Shown here: positions 46,321 to 55,957 of the stretch, piece after piece
Layout: the number at the start of each line of letters is the position of its first letter
How positions within the stretch are numbered: position 1 is the stretch's first letter
IMG/VR virus record: IMGVR_UViG_3300023284_000467
Coordinates: 1-56,492 of that record
DNA from: a virus
Reading direction: 5' to 3' (one strand)
Length of the DNA stretch: 56,492 nt
Translations under genes and position numbers: made by a program
Notes under the pieces: generated by a model
Told to the model about the DNA's origin: nothing
What the model saw: the letters and a program-made list of their open reading frames with translations, nothing else
Databases searched by the model: none

Positions 46321-46794
46321 CTACGCTGCCGGTAACTGATCAGCACCACCGAACACAAAGACAGCAGCGATATCTACCGTATCGGTTGCGCCCCTGCTCA
46401 AATCGGAAGTCGACTGAAGCCTGAGATAACGATTGGCAGCCTGAATATCCACATCCATCTCGATCACACCGTTAAACGTCTCAGCCGATGGCGCAGTCCG
46501 TACAATCGTAGCAGGCAAGAAGTCACCAGTCTCCGCTTCGTGATAGTCCGCGAAGGTCGAGTCATCTGCGCTGTCCTGCATGTTCGCTGTGATCGTCAGC
46601 GTTTCCGCCGTGTCAAGCGTCGCACTGAAGCAAATAATGACCTTGAGGCTGTGGTAACTGCTCGTGAAACTCTGACGGTCAATCGATGGCCCATCGATCT
46701 CCGTGTTATCATTACCAGCAGCCGCTGTGATCAGTTCCGGAATCCTGGCGAGTCCGCCTTTAATCATCGCACCAATATCTAGCTGTACACCCAT
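46321..46794 (-). CDS. hypothetical virion protein
   Basis: This 157-residue protein has segments ITANMQDSADDSTFADYHEAETGDF and DVDIQAANRYLRLQSTSDLSRGATDTVDIAAVFVFGGADQL. This is the typical pattern of a beta-sandwich protein encoded just after capsid genes in many phages. It may decorate the capsid or link head parts. The family's role is not established to my knowledge. Confidence 0.8.
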   Translation of the reverse strand: MGVQLDIGAMIKGGLARIPELITAAAGNDNTEIDGPSIDRQSFTSSYHSLKVIICFSATLDTAETLTITANMQDSADDSTFADYHEAETGDFLPATIVRTAPSAETFNGVIEMDVDIQAANRYLRLQSTSDLSRGATDTVDIAAVFVFGGADQLPAA

Positions 46795-46851
46795 GTACGT
46801 TTCCTCCCTTCGAAACTCCTATTCACGATCGAACCACTAGCCCATCAAGGC

Positions 46852-48027
46852 TTACGGAATCCAATCAACATCGATCAACACGGCCACGGACGGACTATGC
46901 CGCATAACAAAATCATGCTGTGCGATCGCCCTGACCACTGTCTGGTCAAGCGAGAACGCTGCAACGACATTCGTTCCATCGTGATACGCTGCCTCACCGG
47001 AAGCATCTAGTACCAACGAGGTGAAATCGCCGATGACGGCGTCAGCGAAATCGACCAGATAAATCTCCGACTCGAGCGTGTCAGTCACTGCCAGATTGAT
47101 CGGAATCTGCGTGGTCGAACCAAACGGCCATCCCCAGAACGTGCCACGTTGCACCATCTCGTCGCGGAACGCATAGTTGCCATTTCCGTCCCGAATCGTA
47201 GCTAGAAACATTTCTGTTCTCGGTGCCCAAAGCCAACCAGGCCGGAGCATACGAACATCGTTGTTTCTGAGCTGCAGAACCAGCGCGGCCAGATCACCCG
47301 TCACATTTGACAGGTTGACGGTTGCGTTCACATTCAACAGGTTTGCAGCCGGTGCCCAAAAACGAAGTCCCTTCGGTGTGTCGGCAGTCCCATCATCTCT
47401 GATGAAAGCCAGATCCTGCCGCTGGGCCATTGCCGCTACAAGGTCATCTCTGACAATGTTGTCTGCGCCAACGGTGGGCATCCTTAGCAGATCATTGGAG
47501 ATCGGAACCAAGGCAGCGAGCTTCTTGAACGTCAACACCACCTGGCCGAATGTCGGCTCTGTCTTGGTGATGTTCACATTCTCACCCACGTACGCAGCAG
47601 CAGCTCCACCGGAAATCGTCGGCAATCGCAGCGTTCCAGTATCCATCGGTATCGTCACCGGATTCATCCTCCGGACCACCGATTGCGGTCTGAGCAATTC
47701 GATGATTTCCGAAGCCAGCGCCTCGGGAACCAAGAAGCCACCAGCGGTAGCATCTCCGGCAGCCAGAGCTTTCGCTACGTTGCTATCCTTCCACTGCTTC
47801 TCCGCCCAGGCTGCAGCTCGTTGCGGATCTCCTTTACCAGCCGCTAGTGCGCGGATGATCCGGGCGCAGGTTTGACCCTTGGGTGCTTCTTCTTCTTTGT
47901 GTGGCACATTCCCGATCAGATTCTGCATCCACTGGGTCTGCTGACTCGATTGCTGCTTAAGAGGCTCGATCTGTGTACCAACAACCTCTTTGATCAAATC
48001 GTAGAGCTTATCTCTCGTTAGCTCCAT
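46852..48027 (-). CDS. major capsid protein (HK97 fold)
   Basis: This 391-residue protein has an N-terminal helical delta-like region (residues 1-100). The HK97-fold body follows, with GDATAGGFLVPEALASEIIELLRPQSVVRRM near 91-121, LTFKKLAALVPISNDLLR, GWLWAPRTEMFLATIRDGNGNYAF and VYLVDF-like IYLVDFADAVIGDFTSL. This is the phage capsid family. The upstream prohead protease would remove the N-terminal region during maturation. It is preceded by a GGGAGGGAG site. Confidence 0.93.
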   Translation of the reverse strand: MELTRDKLYDLIKEVVGTQIEPLKQQSSQQTQWMQNLIGNVPHKEEEAPKGQTCARIIRALAAGKGDPQRAAAWAEKQWKDSNVAKALAAGDATAGGFLVPEALASEIIELLRPQSVVRRMNPVTIPMDTGTLRLPTISGGAAAAYVGENVNITKTEPTFGQVVLTFKKLAALVPISNDLLRMPTVGADNIVRDDLVAAMAQRQDLAFIRDDGTADTPKGLRFWAPAANLLNVNATVNLSNVTGDLAALVLQLRNNDVRMLRPGWLWAPRTEMFLATIRDGNGNYAFRDEMVQRGTFWGWPFGSTTQIPINLAVTDTLESEIYLVDFADAVIGDFTSLVLDASGEAAYHDGTNVVAAFSLDQTVVRAIAQHDFVMRHSPSVAVLIDVDWIP

Positions 48028-48058
48028 TTTGCTCCCTCCCTCTCTTGTTAATACTCAA

Positions 48059-49489
48059 TCAGAATATCTTGCCAGTCGCCATCGTAAGCTCTTTTTTTAC
48101 AACGTCAGACAGCGTTTCCTTCAGTACGTTTATGTCCACGTCGAACGTCTCTTCCTTTTCAACAATCGGATCATCCTCCAGCAGCACCAGAACCTCATCC
48201 CCGTCTGGTTCATTTATTTCCTGCACTTCAAGTTCAGGTTTCGCTACTACTGGCTCCTGTATGGTCTCTTGTTCGGGTTCGGCCTCACGCTCTGCTTCTG
48301 CCAGAATCTCTTGAAGCGCAGTAATCGCTTTCCCGAGACGCTCACGGTTCTTCTTGGACAACACCTGGCCGGATTTCTCTACTTCCTCAATCTCACAAAG
48401 CGCACCACCGGAGGCTTCTATCACCGAGAAATGTCCATTTTCACCAGGAATTACAAAATTCTTACGACGGGAGCAACTCTCGAAATCAGACAGCGGTCGC
48501 TGGCGTAATTCAATGAAATCACCGTCTTCAGTGATCACATCGGTCTCAGCCTGCGACCACTCCAGCACCTGCTCCATCGTCCACTTACTGATCGGGAAGT
48601 ACAGACATTCGATCTCGAAAAGCTCCTCTTCCAGTGCTTCGATCTGTTCTTCAGCCTTCACTACCACTTCAGGCTCTGGGACTTTTTCAGGCTCTAGCTC
48701 GGGTTTCTTTTCAACGACTTCCTCAACCTCTTCCTCCACTTTCATACCAACGCTGATAATCTTCTTCCCATTCAACAAAAGCACCATGTTTTCTATGTCT
48801 TTGCGGGGAAGCCAGATTCCACCACCATCTTCATCAAGCACCTTCTGACACCACTCCAGATACGGCCCCGTGTTGATCCCAGCAGATCTAGCTTCTATCA
48901 ATGCTTCAGGGTTGGACGGAACCGGCACAATCGAATACTCCAGCAATTCTTGTTTGCTGAAGTCGACTCCTTTGCGCTCCTCGTTAAACACCCACTCCTT
49001 CGGCTGAAATCCAACAGACGTGGCATTCAAGAATCCACCCTTCAACATCTGATGAACCATATGCGACTTTTCGTTCATCTCTTGAGGCATGAACTCAGCG
49101 GTACTGATCAGCTTACTGCTCTTGTCCGGCCCAGCGGCCTTAACCTCCACGATTTTATGCTGGATGCTACGAGCAACGGGTGGTTCATGGTAATTGTGCG
49201 CCCACAAAACAACGGGATTCTTCTTGAAATTCTTCAGATCCCAGCCCTGCGGATCAATCGTGTCACGGTCCCGATCAACCGCTGCAGTCGAGATCGTAAA
49301 TCGAAGAATGCGGCTGGCATCAACTCCAGAGGCTTTAAAATCATCCGACAATTCGGAAGGCTCGATCTCCTCGATCGATTCCGTCTCACCGCACGGCAAG
49401 ACAACATCCTTCGAAGCTTCATTCGTGCGGGCTTGTTCACGCCAATTCTCGATGGGCATAAAAGAAACATTTACATTTTTTCTTTTCAT
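48059..49489 (-). CDS. prohead protease with long acidic extension
   Basis: This 476-residue protein starts at the ATG at 49489 (GGTGAGGAT upstream). Residues 50-200 form the U35/S78 prohead protease: LRFTISTAAVDRDRDTIDPQGWDLKNF, LWAHNYHEPPVA with the catalytic His, GGFLNATSVGF with the catalytic Ser, and YSIVPVPSNPEAL. The remaining 270 residues are very acidic and Pro/Glu-rich (EEEVEEVVEKKPELEPEKV) with a helical segment SKKNRERLGKAITALQEILAEA, which may act as scaffold. It cleaves itself and the capsid protein. No separate scaffold gene is visible. Confidence 0.88.
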   Translation of the reverse strand: MKRKNVNVSFMPIENWREQARTNEASKDVVLPCGETESIEEIEPSELSDDFKASGVDASRILRFTISTAAVDRDRDTIDPQGWDLKNFKKNPVVLWAHNYHEPPVARSIQHKIVEVKAAGPDKSSKLISTAEFMPQEMNEKSHMVHQMLKGGFLNATSVGFQPKEWVFNEERKGVDFSKQELLEYSIVPVPSNPEALIEARSAGINTGPYLEWCQKVLDEDGGGIWLPRKDIENMVLLLNGKKIISVGMKVEEEVEEVVEKKPELEPEKVPEPEVVVKAEEQIEALEEELFEIECLYFPISKWTMEQVLEWSQAETDVITEDGDFIELRQRPLSDFESCSRRKNFVIPGENGHFSVIEASGGALCEIEEVEKSGQVLSKKNRERLGKAITALQEILAEAEREAEPEQETIQEPVVAKPELEVQEINEPDGDEVLVLLEDDPIVEKEETFDVDINVLKETLSDVVKKELTMATGKIF

Positions 49490-49498
49490 ATCCTCACC

Positions 49499-49533
49499 AA
49501 AAAAAAGCCCCACACTGGATGCAGTGCAGGGCT
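49499..49533 (-). terminator. strong intrinsic terminator upstream of the prohead protease
   Basis: On the minus strand, AGCCC and CACTG (49519-49533) pair with CAGTG and GGGCT (49506-49516) around a CATC loop, followed by eight T (49499-49506). It lies ten bases before the protease ATG and directly after the small gene at 49568-49759. It would stop most transcription from the terminase-portal block. Confidence 0.8.
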
Positions 49534-49567
49534 TCGCTAAGTTGCGGTTGGCCGGACGACAGATTTT

Positions 49568-49759
49568 CTACAATGCTATACGCTTTTCTGTTCTGTTGTC
49601 AAACGCTTTCTGGGCACCAACCTCAACCGAGGATTCCAGGTGCTCCCTGGTATCAACAGACTTAAGTCGGCCATTGAAAAAATTCAACGTAATCTGGCCG
49701 GTTCTACCCCCTGTCATAAACTTTGTCAAGAGTTCTTTAACAAAATCGGGTAGAATCAT
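49568..49759 (-). CDS. small protein after the portal fusion
   Basis: This 63-residue protein begins MILPDFVKELLTKFMTGGRTGQITLNFFNGRLKSV, a pattern found in short phage proteins between portal and protease genes. It shares ATGA with the end of the portal gene. It is basic in the middle; the function is unknown. Its 3' end contains the candidate promoter at 49575-49602. Confidence 0.75.
   Translation of the reverse strand: MILPDFVKELLTKFMTGGRTGQITLNFFNGRLKSVDTREHLESSVEVGAQKAFDNRTEKRIAL
49575..49602 (-). promoter_or_regulatory. candidate promoter before the terminator
   Basis: TTGACA (49597-49602), 16-base spacer, TATAGC (49575-49580) on the minus strand. It lies inside the 3' end of the small gene at 49568-49759. 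The predicted start is near 49568, about 35 bases before the terminator hairpin. This promoter would make a short RNA or an attenuated message for the protease and capsid genes. Confidence 0.5.
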
Positions 49760-52700
49760 TCGCCCTCAACCGGATCGCGCTTCGCTCGCAGGATCTGAAG
49801 CCACTCTTGATTCTCTTCGACTGAATCTGGATCTTCTGTTATCACTGCAACATCCTGCTTCGTTACCCCTACCGCGTCACGCCTAGCTCGTCTCGTACTC
49901 AAAACCCTGGCCTTGAACTGCGTCTTATCGCCCAATATCACGTACTCACCCTCCCTAACGACACCAAATCCGGTCTTATACCAGCCCATAATATTTTCAG
50001 CCGGAACTTCCATCTCATAAACAAACGAACCGAAATCTCTTGCCACTTTCAACTTATCAGAGTAACTGGTCGCTGTCCCATTCTTCGCCTGGATAAACGG
50101 ATCTTGGACCAGCAACTTTGAATACTGAGAATCCCGTGGCGCTGCTGTGCCCTCGAACATCCCACGCTTCAACTTAATTTTTTTAATCTTACGAGTCTGC
50201 AATATTCGTTGCGTCACCTCATACCGAGCCTGCACCCACCGCTTTTGGATATTTATCCAATCCTGAATGTTAGCATTACTTAGTCTTCCAACAACAGGCA
50301 GACCCTGAGTCGTCCCCTGAAATTTACCCGCTTTATCTACGAGCCTCGTCAACGAAACACGCAGCGAGGCTCTGAGCCGCTCAGTCTCAATCAGTTCTCC
50401 GCCCCTCCAAAGTTGCCCGCCCCACAACTCCTGGGTCGCAGCTCGTATGGTGAATCCCATGTCTCCGCTCGGCGAACCATTCCAAGCCCTGGCATTTCTG
50501 AACACCGCAGCCGAACTATTTCGATCCGTGCCCCTCCAAATTTCAGCCATACGCAACATCGAATTGTTCGGATCTTCAGCCCGCGTCACATTTAAGGCGA
50601 TATCATCAATCTTGTCCTGTAATCGCCAGAATTGATCCTCGGTCAGACTCTTTTTCTTACTAGCCTCGGCCCATTTCTTTATCTCGTCTTTATCAAAATT
50701 GTCATCCACGTTCGTTCGAACAGCCCGATCAACACCAAATCTCCCGCCGCCAGTATCTGCTGTGATCTGCACTAGTCGCATGGCGCAACGACACATTGGA
50801 TGCAAAGGCGGATGATCTATGCCTTGAGAAAACGCTACATTTATCGGTGCTTCTTCACCATCTAACGTGAGACAATTCGGATCGGCTCGATCATCCGGCG
50901 TAGTGATCCATTTCTTGCCAGAATTCAACGGGATCAGACGGTCATCTTTAGCTTGCTTCCACAGCTCCATCTGACCACCATTCGCCGCAGCAATCATTTC
51001 CGTCCGAGCGATCGTCGTAGCTCGATCGCTGATCTTTTTACGAACAAATCCACGCATCAATCTATCTTGTCTGACACCAGTTATCCCACGGCCAGTGAGC
51101 GTTTCTCTTAGTCGCAGTCCTTGAGCTACCTGGGCCTGATTCAACCCGATCATTCCTCTGATCCGGCGAGCTGTTACATCAGGTGTCCCTCCTTGAACAA
51201 ACGATCGTTCCACAACCTCCGCAATCCCGCGCCTTGTTTCCGCCGTCACATCCCTAACCAATCTAGCTGTATTGTCCTGTATCCATTCTACGGATCTCGG
51301 GTTGACAACATCAAAAGCGAAAGTTACTTCCTGTTTGCTAACTGAGTCATCAATGGACAATTCTTCAACTTCCGGCGCGGACTCAAAAAGGACATCAATC
51401 GCACCTTCACCAGCCGCTGTAAAAGCTGCTTGCAGAACATTCTCCGCATCACCCATCTTTTCTTCAAACCCATCCACCGGGATAGCCTCTATCGCTATTT
51501 GCAGAGTCCCTGTCCCACTAAACGCATTTTCAAATGCTTGGACATCCATATCCAGGCGAGCTTGTCGAACAGCAACGAGAAACACATTCTCCATTCGACG
51601 CTGTAACTTGTTCGCTACTACATGAGTCAACTCATATGATTCATCATCGACCAGATCGAGATCGACCGGCAGCTCCTGCTTAACTTGACCATTCACCTTA
51701 ACGTTCCCATTCTTACTCTCGAGCGACTCCAGCATTGGATCAGGCGCCCTTGGCCCAATCGCCAGTCCCTCGAACTTCGTAGGCACCAGATTCATCGGAA
51801 CCATGTGAACATCACCAGCATCATTCTCCATCGGCTTGTGGCCTTGTAGCCGTCGCCACTCATCAGCACTCAAACTCCAAGGCGCTGCTTTCGCAGCATT
51901 CAACTGGTGCGCCTTATCCTCGGCAATCGGCGAAACGAAACTTAAAATCAATCTCTCATCGTATTCAGGCACAAGTCTCGTCTGCATGACCGATCGCAAA
52001 AACTCCAGTCTTGGCAGGAGCACCCATCTGGAAAATAAGAAATCAGCCGCATCAATCGTTGCACGGTTACTACTAGTCAGGATTCCAATCAGCTCCGGCG
52101 GTACACCGAACACCTGAACAATGGTGTCCCTTTCATGCTTCCGCAATTCGATCAACTGCATGTTGCGGAACTCTTGCGAAATCACCTGCACGTCGAGTTT
52201 CCGGTTCACAAAATGCGGCTTGAACGATCGCCAGAAACCCTGATGCTTGTTCAACCAGTCCTGCTCCATTCGCGCAGTTTCATCCTTCTGCAGACCATCC
52301 GCCGAAATAATCAGGTCCGGCCTCGCCTTATTGTAAAACCACGCCTTCGTATGCTTCGCCGCATATTCATCCGTCTCTAACTCATCTGCCAGTGAGCGTG
52401 CGGTTCCACTACCGCGGCCATACGGATTTTCTGGATTCGGATCACAAAACCATAGAATCTCCGTGTCGGGAATCTCGCCGCGCCATGAACGAAAGTTCAG
52501 AACAAAACTTCGTCGCTGCGGTGTTGGCGTCTCCGTTACCCAGCTCGGCGGTACAGGCCAAATCGCAACGGGAATACCGAACGCATTACGTTCCTTGATC
52601 CAGAACGCTTCGCCCACAAGATCTATATAAACCTGCGTGAGTTTCCGGGCGGACAGCCCATCTATAAACGGATTAGCACTATGCAGCAGATTCAGCAGCG

Positions 52701-53079
52701 GGTGCTCAACAACCTCTTCTAATTCCCCGTCATGTCTTTTTTCAGCCAGCAATCGCTCCCTGGTAACAATATCAGCGCGTTGCAATACCTGATTACGCTC
52801 CGGCTTACCATTCTTTCTGACAATAAACAGTTGCCACTGCACTGAAGCAATCGAATTCGCAACTTTGGTCGTCACCGCACGAAGCCAAGGCATCGTCGAA
52901 TACGCCTGCAGAAAATCTTTTGTGCCTCTATTCGGCGGTTCTCCAGTCGTACGACCAAGCGAAATGCCAGACAGCATACCGAATGCCGCTGAAGACGCAT
53001 CGCTACTAAATACACCGACCAGCGCCTTCCCTGCTAACGCCAGCCTTTGTCTAAACGAGAGCGATTCTACTTCGGCCAT
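49756..53079 (-). CDS. portal-MuF-ADP-ribosyltransferase fusion protein
   Basis: This 1107-residue protein combines three parts. Residues 1-440 are a phage portal (QAYSTMPWLRAVTTKVANSIASVQW, GRGSGTARSLADELETDEYAAKHTKAWFYNKARPDLII, FGVPPELIG). About 600-770 are a MuF minor-head domain (IARTEMIAAANGGQMELWKQ, then HPPLHPMCRCAM). From about 965 it resembles R-S-E-type ADP-ribosyltransferases: R972 in LKRGM, TSYS at 1004-1007, and ExE at 1043-1045 in REGEYVI. MuF proteins are packaged in the head, so the ART part may be injected and modify host proteins. The C-terminal peptide VITEDPDSVEENQEWL recurs at the start of the DNA ligase. Confidence 0.88.
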   Translation of the reverse strand: MAEVESLSFRQRLALAGKALVGVFSSDASSAAFGMLSGISLGRTTGEPPNRGTKDFLQAYSTMPWLRAVTTKVANSIASVQWQLFIVRKNGKPERNQVLQRADIVTRERLLAEKRHDGELEEVVEHPLLNLLHSANPFIDGLSARKLTQVYIDLVGEAFWIKERNAFGIPVAIWPVPPSWVTETPTPQRRSFVLNFRSWRGEIPDTEILWFCDPNPENPYGRGSGTARSLADELETDEYAAKHTKAWFYNKARPDLIISADGLQKDETARMEQDWLNKHQGFWRSFKPHFVNRKLDVQVISQEFRNMQLIELRKHERDTIVQVFGVPPELIGILTSSNRATIDAADFLFSRWVLLPRLEFLRSVMQTRLVPEYDERLILSFVSPIAEDKAHQLNAAKAAPWSLSADEWRRLQGHKPMENDAGDVHMVPMNLVPTKFEGLAIGPRAPDPMLESLESKNGNVKVNGQVKQELPVDLDLVDDESYELTHVVANKLQRRMENVFLVAVRQARLDMDVQAFENAFSGTGTLQIAIEAIPVDGFEEKMGDAENVLQAAFTAAGEGAIDVLFESAPEVEELSIDDSVSKQEVTFAFDVVNPRSVEWIQDNTARLVRDVTAETRRGIAEVVERSFVQGGTPDVTARRIRGMIGLNQAQVAQGLRLRETLTGRGITGVRQDRLMRGFVRKKISDRATTIARTEMIAAANGGQMELWKQAKDDRLIPLNSGKKWITTPDDRADPNCLTLDGEEAPINVAFSQGIDHPPLHPMCRCAMRLVQITADTGGGRFGVDRAVRTNVDDNFDKDEIKKWAEASKKKSLTEDQFWRLQDKIDDIALNVTRAEDPNNSMLRMAEIWRGTDRNSSAAVFRNARAWNGSPSGDMGFTIRAATQELWGGQLWRGGELIETERLRASLRVSLTRLVDKAGKFQGTTQGLPVVGRLSNANIQDWINIQKRWVQARYEVTQRILQTRKIKKIKLKRGMFEGTAAPRDSQYSKLLVQDPFIQAKNGTATSYSDKLKVARDFGSFVYEMEVPAENIMGWYKTGFGVVREGEYVILGDKTQFKARVLSTRRARRDAVGVTKQDVAVITEDPDSVEENQEWLQILRAKRDPVEGE

Positions 53080-53112
53080 TCTAAATACGCTACTCCAATC
53101 AACATCTTTTGT

Positions 53113-54951
53113 CTACCAAGTTTCTGCCGACGGCAACACACTCTCTCCGAATCGCGAATCGACACACTGTATCACTACCCCTGCAACAGCATCAGTCACA
53201 CCCTTATCTCCACCGGACGGATGATCAACCTTGCACTTCAATCGATCAAGCTCCAGTCTAACAGCCTCGTCCATAAACGGCTTATACTGATACAAGTTCA
53301 ATCGATTCTCGTTGATCGCAGCTTTCAGCTCCAGATACGGTTTCATATCAGCATCAACAGACAACGTGTACGATTCTATCCCGCGTTTACGCATCTCTTG
53401 CTGACCTTCAGCCGACTGGTAGCTATCGAACGTGACCTGCTTCATTCGGAAGCCGTATTTCTGAAGCTGATACAGAATCCCGCGCACTCCCTCCAGATCG
53501 ATTTCTCCACCAATCGGTGGCACAATTCTTAGCATCAAATCTATATGGATCAGCGGCACTTGCTCCTCATACAATTCACCATCGGGGTTGCGCCGCTCGA
53601 TCGCGATAACTCCGCCAAGACAACCTACGGCCAAACCGCACTCATCATTGCTAAGCGCGTAGTCAATATGTGCGTACCGCCACACCTCAGAAAACATCTT
53701 CGGATGCCATTTATCAGTCCTCTTATCAAGCTCAGCCAGACGCTCAGGCATCAGTTTGACCCCATCTTGGAGCGTCGTTTCCAGCGACGTAAACGGATGC
53801 TCCCTCAAACGATCAACGCAGTCATGCACACGAGTAAAATCCGTCAAAAACGGATTCATCGTCGACGTCGGCCTGCCAGCTATGTCTCTGATCGCAGCAT
53901 CAAGATCCTTCTCGAAGTCCCGCTTGAATTCAATCGGAACATCTACCACCTCGCCCTCAATCGTTGACTGTTCCTCATCACCAGTCAGCAACCGCGAGCG
54001 ACCATACATCCCGCCGATCTCAACTCGGAACGTCTCTCCAGAAAATACCTGATTCTTGGCATCCCACAGCGTATGAGACCTAGCAAAAATCTTGTCATCC
54101 GTCTTCGCTTCGACCTTCTTTTTCGCTGTAAAGTCGTCCGGATACTGAGACGATGACAACGCCAACACCTTACCCGGAATATACCCGCCCGCCATTAAAA
54201 ACCGGGACTTGATACGCCTACTGATCGTCTCATACAGTCGTTTCGGCGTATCGTACAGATCATTCACAGAACGGACCCGCGTCGAGCCTCGGATCACAGG
54301 CATGAAATTTATTTCATCAATACAACCCCCGTAAATATTCAAACCCAGAGCCGACGTATCGAGCGAGGCTAACGGGAGAACCTCTATGTTCTTGGGGAAT
54401 CTAAGCTCGATGATAATGTACGGATCGGGCTGGAACTGTTCCCTAAAATACGGCGACGCATCGATTCTGGCCTTGATCTCACCGAATACGACTTTCTTCG
54501 CCAGCGTCTTATTCACCGACTGGTTGACCAGATAAATTTTCGACCCCGGCATCATGCCATAAAACGCCTGCGGATCAGCGATACAACTCAGCCGATAAAT
54601 CATGTACGAGAACGCCAGGGACACGAACGTCGATTTTCCCCATCCGATAGCTCCGTCAATCACCCCTTCGACATAATCGCCCGTATCAAACAACTCGATC
54701 AAATCATCTCTGATCACGTCCCTGATGTTCTCAACATCTCCCAGGTAGTACGGATCTTCCAGAAACATCTTCATCGTCACAGGTTCCCGCTCGTATCCGA
54801 CCGGAGCCTGAATCTTTTTCAGCGTCTCACTATCACCTTGTTGCAGGAACTCCCCAACGATCTGTTCGGCAAGGTCACGAGCATCTTCGCTCGTAAGCTG
54901 GCTGATCATATGGTACAGTTCCTTCTGCTCGTCAGCGTCAAGAGATACCAT
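53113..54951 (-). CDS. terminase large subunit
   Basis: This 612-residue protein has the two-part terminase layout. The ATPase has Walker A GAIGWGKST at about 100-108 and Walker B YGGCIDE. The C-terminal RNase H-like nuclease has acidic residues in HIDYALSNDECGLAVG, VTFDSYQS and DKGVTDAVAG. It cuts and pumps DNA into the prohead through the portal encoded just downstream. I use the ATG at 54951; the longer frame to 54987 overlaps the upstream gene further. No small terminase subunit is recognised, so it may lie beyond the right end. Confidence 0.92.
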   Translation of the reverse strand: MVSLDADEQKELYHMISQLTSEDARDLAEQIVGEFLQQGDSETLKKIQAPVGYEREPVTMKMFLEDPYYLGDVENIRDVIRDDLIELFDTGDYVEGVIDGAIGWGKSTFVSLAFSYMIYRLSCIADPQAFYGMMPGSKIYLVNQSVNKTLAKKVVFGEIKARIDASPYFREQFQPDPYIIIELRFPKNIEVLPLASLDTSALGLNIYGGCIDEINFMPVIRGSTRVRSVNDLYDTPKRLYETISRRIKSRFLMAGGYIPGKVLALSSSQYPDDFTAKKKVEAKTDDKIFARSHTLWDAKNQVFSGETFRVEIGGMYGRSRLLTGDEEQSTIEGEVVDVPIEFKRDFEKDLDAAIRDIAGRPTSTMNPFLTDFTRVHDCVDRLREHPFTSLETTLQDGVKLMPERLAELDKRTDKWHPKMFSEVWRYAHIDYALSNDECGLAVGCLGGVIAIERRNPDGELYEEQVPLIHIDLMLRIVPPIGGEIDLEGVRGILYQLQKYGFRMKQVTFDSYQSAEGQQEMRKRGIESYTLSVDADMKPYLELKAAINENRLNLYQYKPFMDEAVRLELDRLKCKVDHPSGGDKGVTDAVAGVVIQCVDSRFGESVLPSAETW

Positions 54952-55327
54952 ACGTAATCCCAACACCCCCAGTAAACACTGCATCATCAGCCACGCCAGA
55001 TACCGTGGTCACCGATGTCGCGTCAGTGCCATTACTTGTACTTATTGTGATCGTGTCACCGACATCGATGATCGTCGGTTCAAAGATAATCGGCTGATAC
55101 TCCTGGTACGGCTGGACAGGCGTAAGCGGTGGATCAAATCTGATCACCGGATCGACTGGCGGCGGGTCAATCCAGATCTCCGAATCGACCATCGACTCCC
55201 CCACGATATCTGACAGTCCCTGAATCAATTCCCGATCCTTCTTCTGCGCAGGACTCTCCTCGGGCTGATGGGCCTCCTCCTCGATCCTTTTCAGAAAATC
55301 AAGCAACAACCACGGGTTCATTTTCAT
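54938..55327 (-). CDS. hypothetical proline-rich protein
   Basis: This 129-residue protein has a helical, charged N-terminus (MNPWLLLDFLKRIEEEAHQPEESPAQKKDRELIQ). A proline-rich middle (IDPPPVDPVIRFDPPLTPVQPYQ) and a beta C-terminus (IIDVGDTITISTSNGTDATSVTTVSG) follow. It starts behind GGAGGTTAA and overlaps the terminase by 14 bases. In this position a small terminase subunit would be expected, but no DNA-binding helix is visible. I leave the function open. Confidence 0.72.
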   Translation of the reverse strand: MKMNPWLLLDFLKRIEEEAHQPEESPAQKKDRELIQGLSDIVGESMVDSEIWIDPPPVDPVIRFDPPLTPVQPYQEYQPIIFEPTIIDVGDTITISTSNGTDATSVTTVSGVADDAVFTGGVGITYGIS

Positions 55328-55957
55328 TTAACCTCCTAACAACGGTAAAATCGTAGACAATCTATCATACCAGTCCATTTCTTCTTCACATATAACTTGA
55401 TGCACGGTTGTTCTCGACGGCAGAGCACCAGTCTCGCATCTGTACGTCGACTCCAAGAGATCAAAGCCCATTATATCAAGAAACTCCAAATCCGATTCCA
55501 CGATCCTACCATTAATCATCGAATTGACAACGATCGTATCGGTTCCATTCAGCGACTTCAATAACTCAAGCTCGTAAACAGTTCTCCCCATCAGATCACG
55601 TCCGACCAACGCGAACGGTCCCCTGATTCCGCCCCTCATATGATCTGGCATTTTGACATGTGGCTCCGCAATACCAGGCCAGTGAATCTTATGCAACTGA
55701 CTAGCACACTGGCGGTCGCTTTCCGTCAAACACTTTACGACGAGCGACAGATTCATTACAACCTGGTCATCTACTTGCGTCGCAGTCACCGTAGCTACGA
55801 TGATCATCTTCGGCACTGTACGAAACGTATTTGGGAATACCCACAGGAAAACAAGCCCCACCATCGTCAAACCAATCTTCAGGTTCGATAAATGGAGCAA
55901 CCATCCCTTTACTTTTTCGAATTTCGTCTGCGGTGGTGTCGACTTGCCATCCGCCAT
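55328..55957 (-). CDS. membrane protein of unknown function
   Basis: This 209-residue protein has one N-terminal membrane segment at about residues 27-46 (KIGLTMVGLVFLWVFPNTF). The domain behind it contains several cysteines (VVKCLTESDRQCASQLH, YRCETGALP, VICEEEMDW). The layout suggests an inner-membrane protein with a periplasmic part. It is one base from the next gene on each side. No family recognised. Confidence 0.72.
   Translation of the reverse strand: MADGKSTPPQTKFEKVKGWLLHLSNLKIGLTMVGLVFLWVFPNTFRTVPKMIIVATVTATQVDDQVVMNLSLVVKCLTESDRQCASQLHKIHWPGIAEPHVKMPDHMRGGIRGPFALVGRDLMGRTVYELELLKSLNGTDTIVVNSMINGRIVESDLEFLDIMGFDLLESTYRCETGALPSRTTVHQVICEEEMDWYDRLSTILPLLGG

Noticed and set aside
47177-47875. 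Plus-strand frame of 232 codons opposite the major capsid gene.
   Set aside because: The minus-strand frame encodes an unmistakable HK97-type capsid protein; the opposite frame has biased arginine/serine content and no start site.
48520-48545. DVITEDGDF in the prohead protease extension, considered as a third copy of the ligase/portal peptide.
   Set aside because: Only VITED and one Asp match, without the NQ-WL part; chance similarity in an acidic region is likely.
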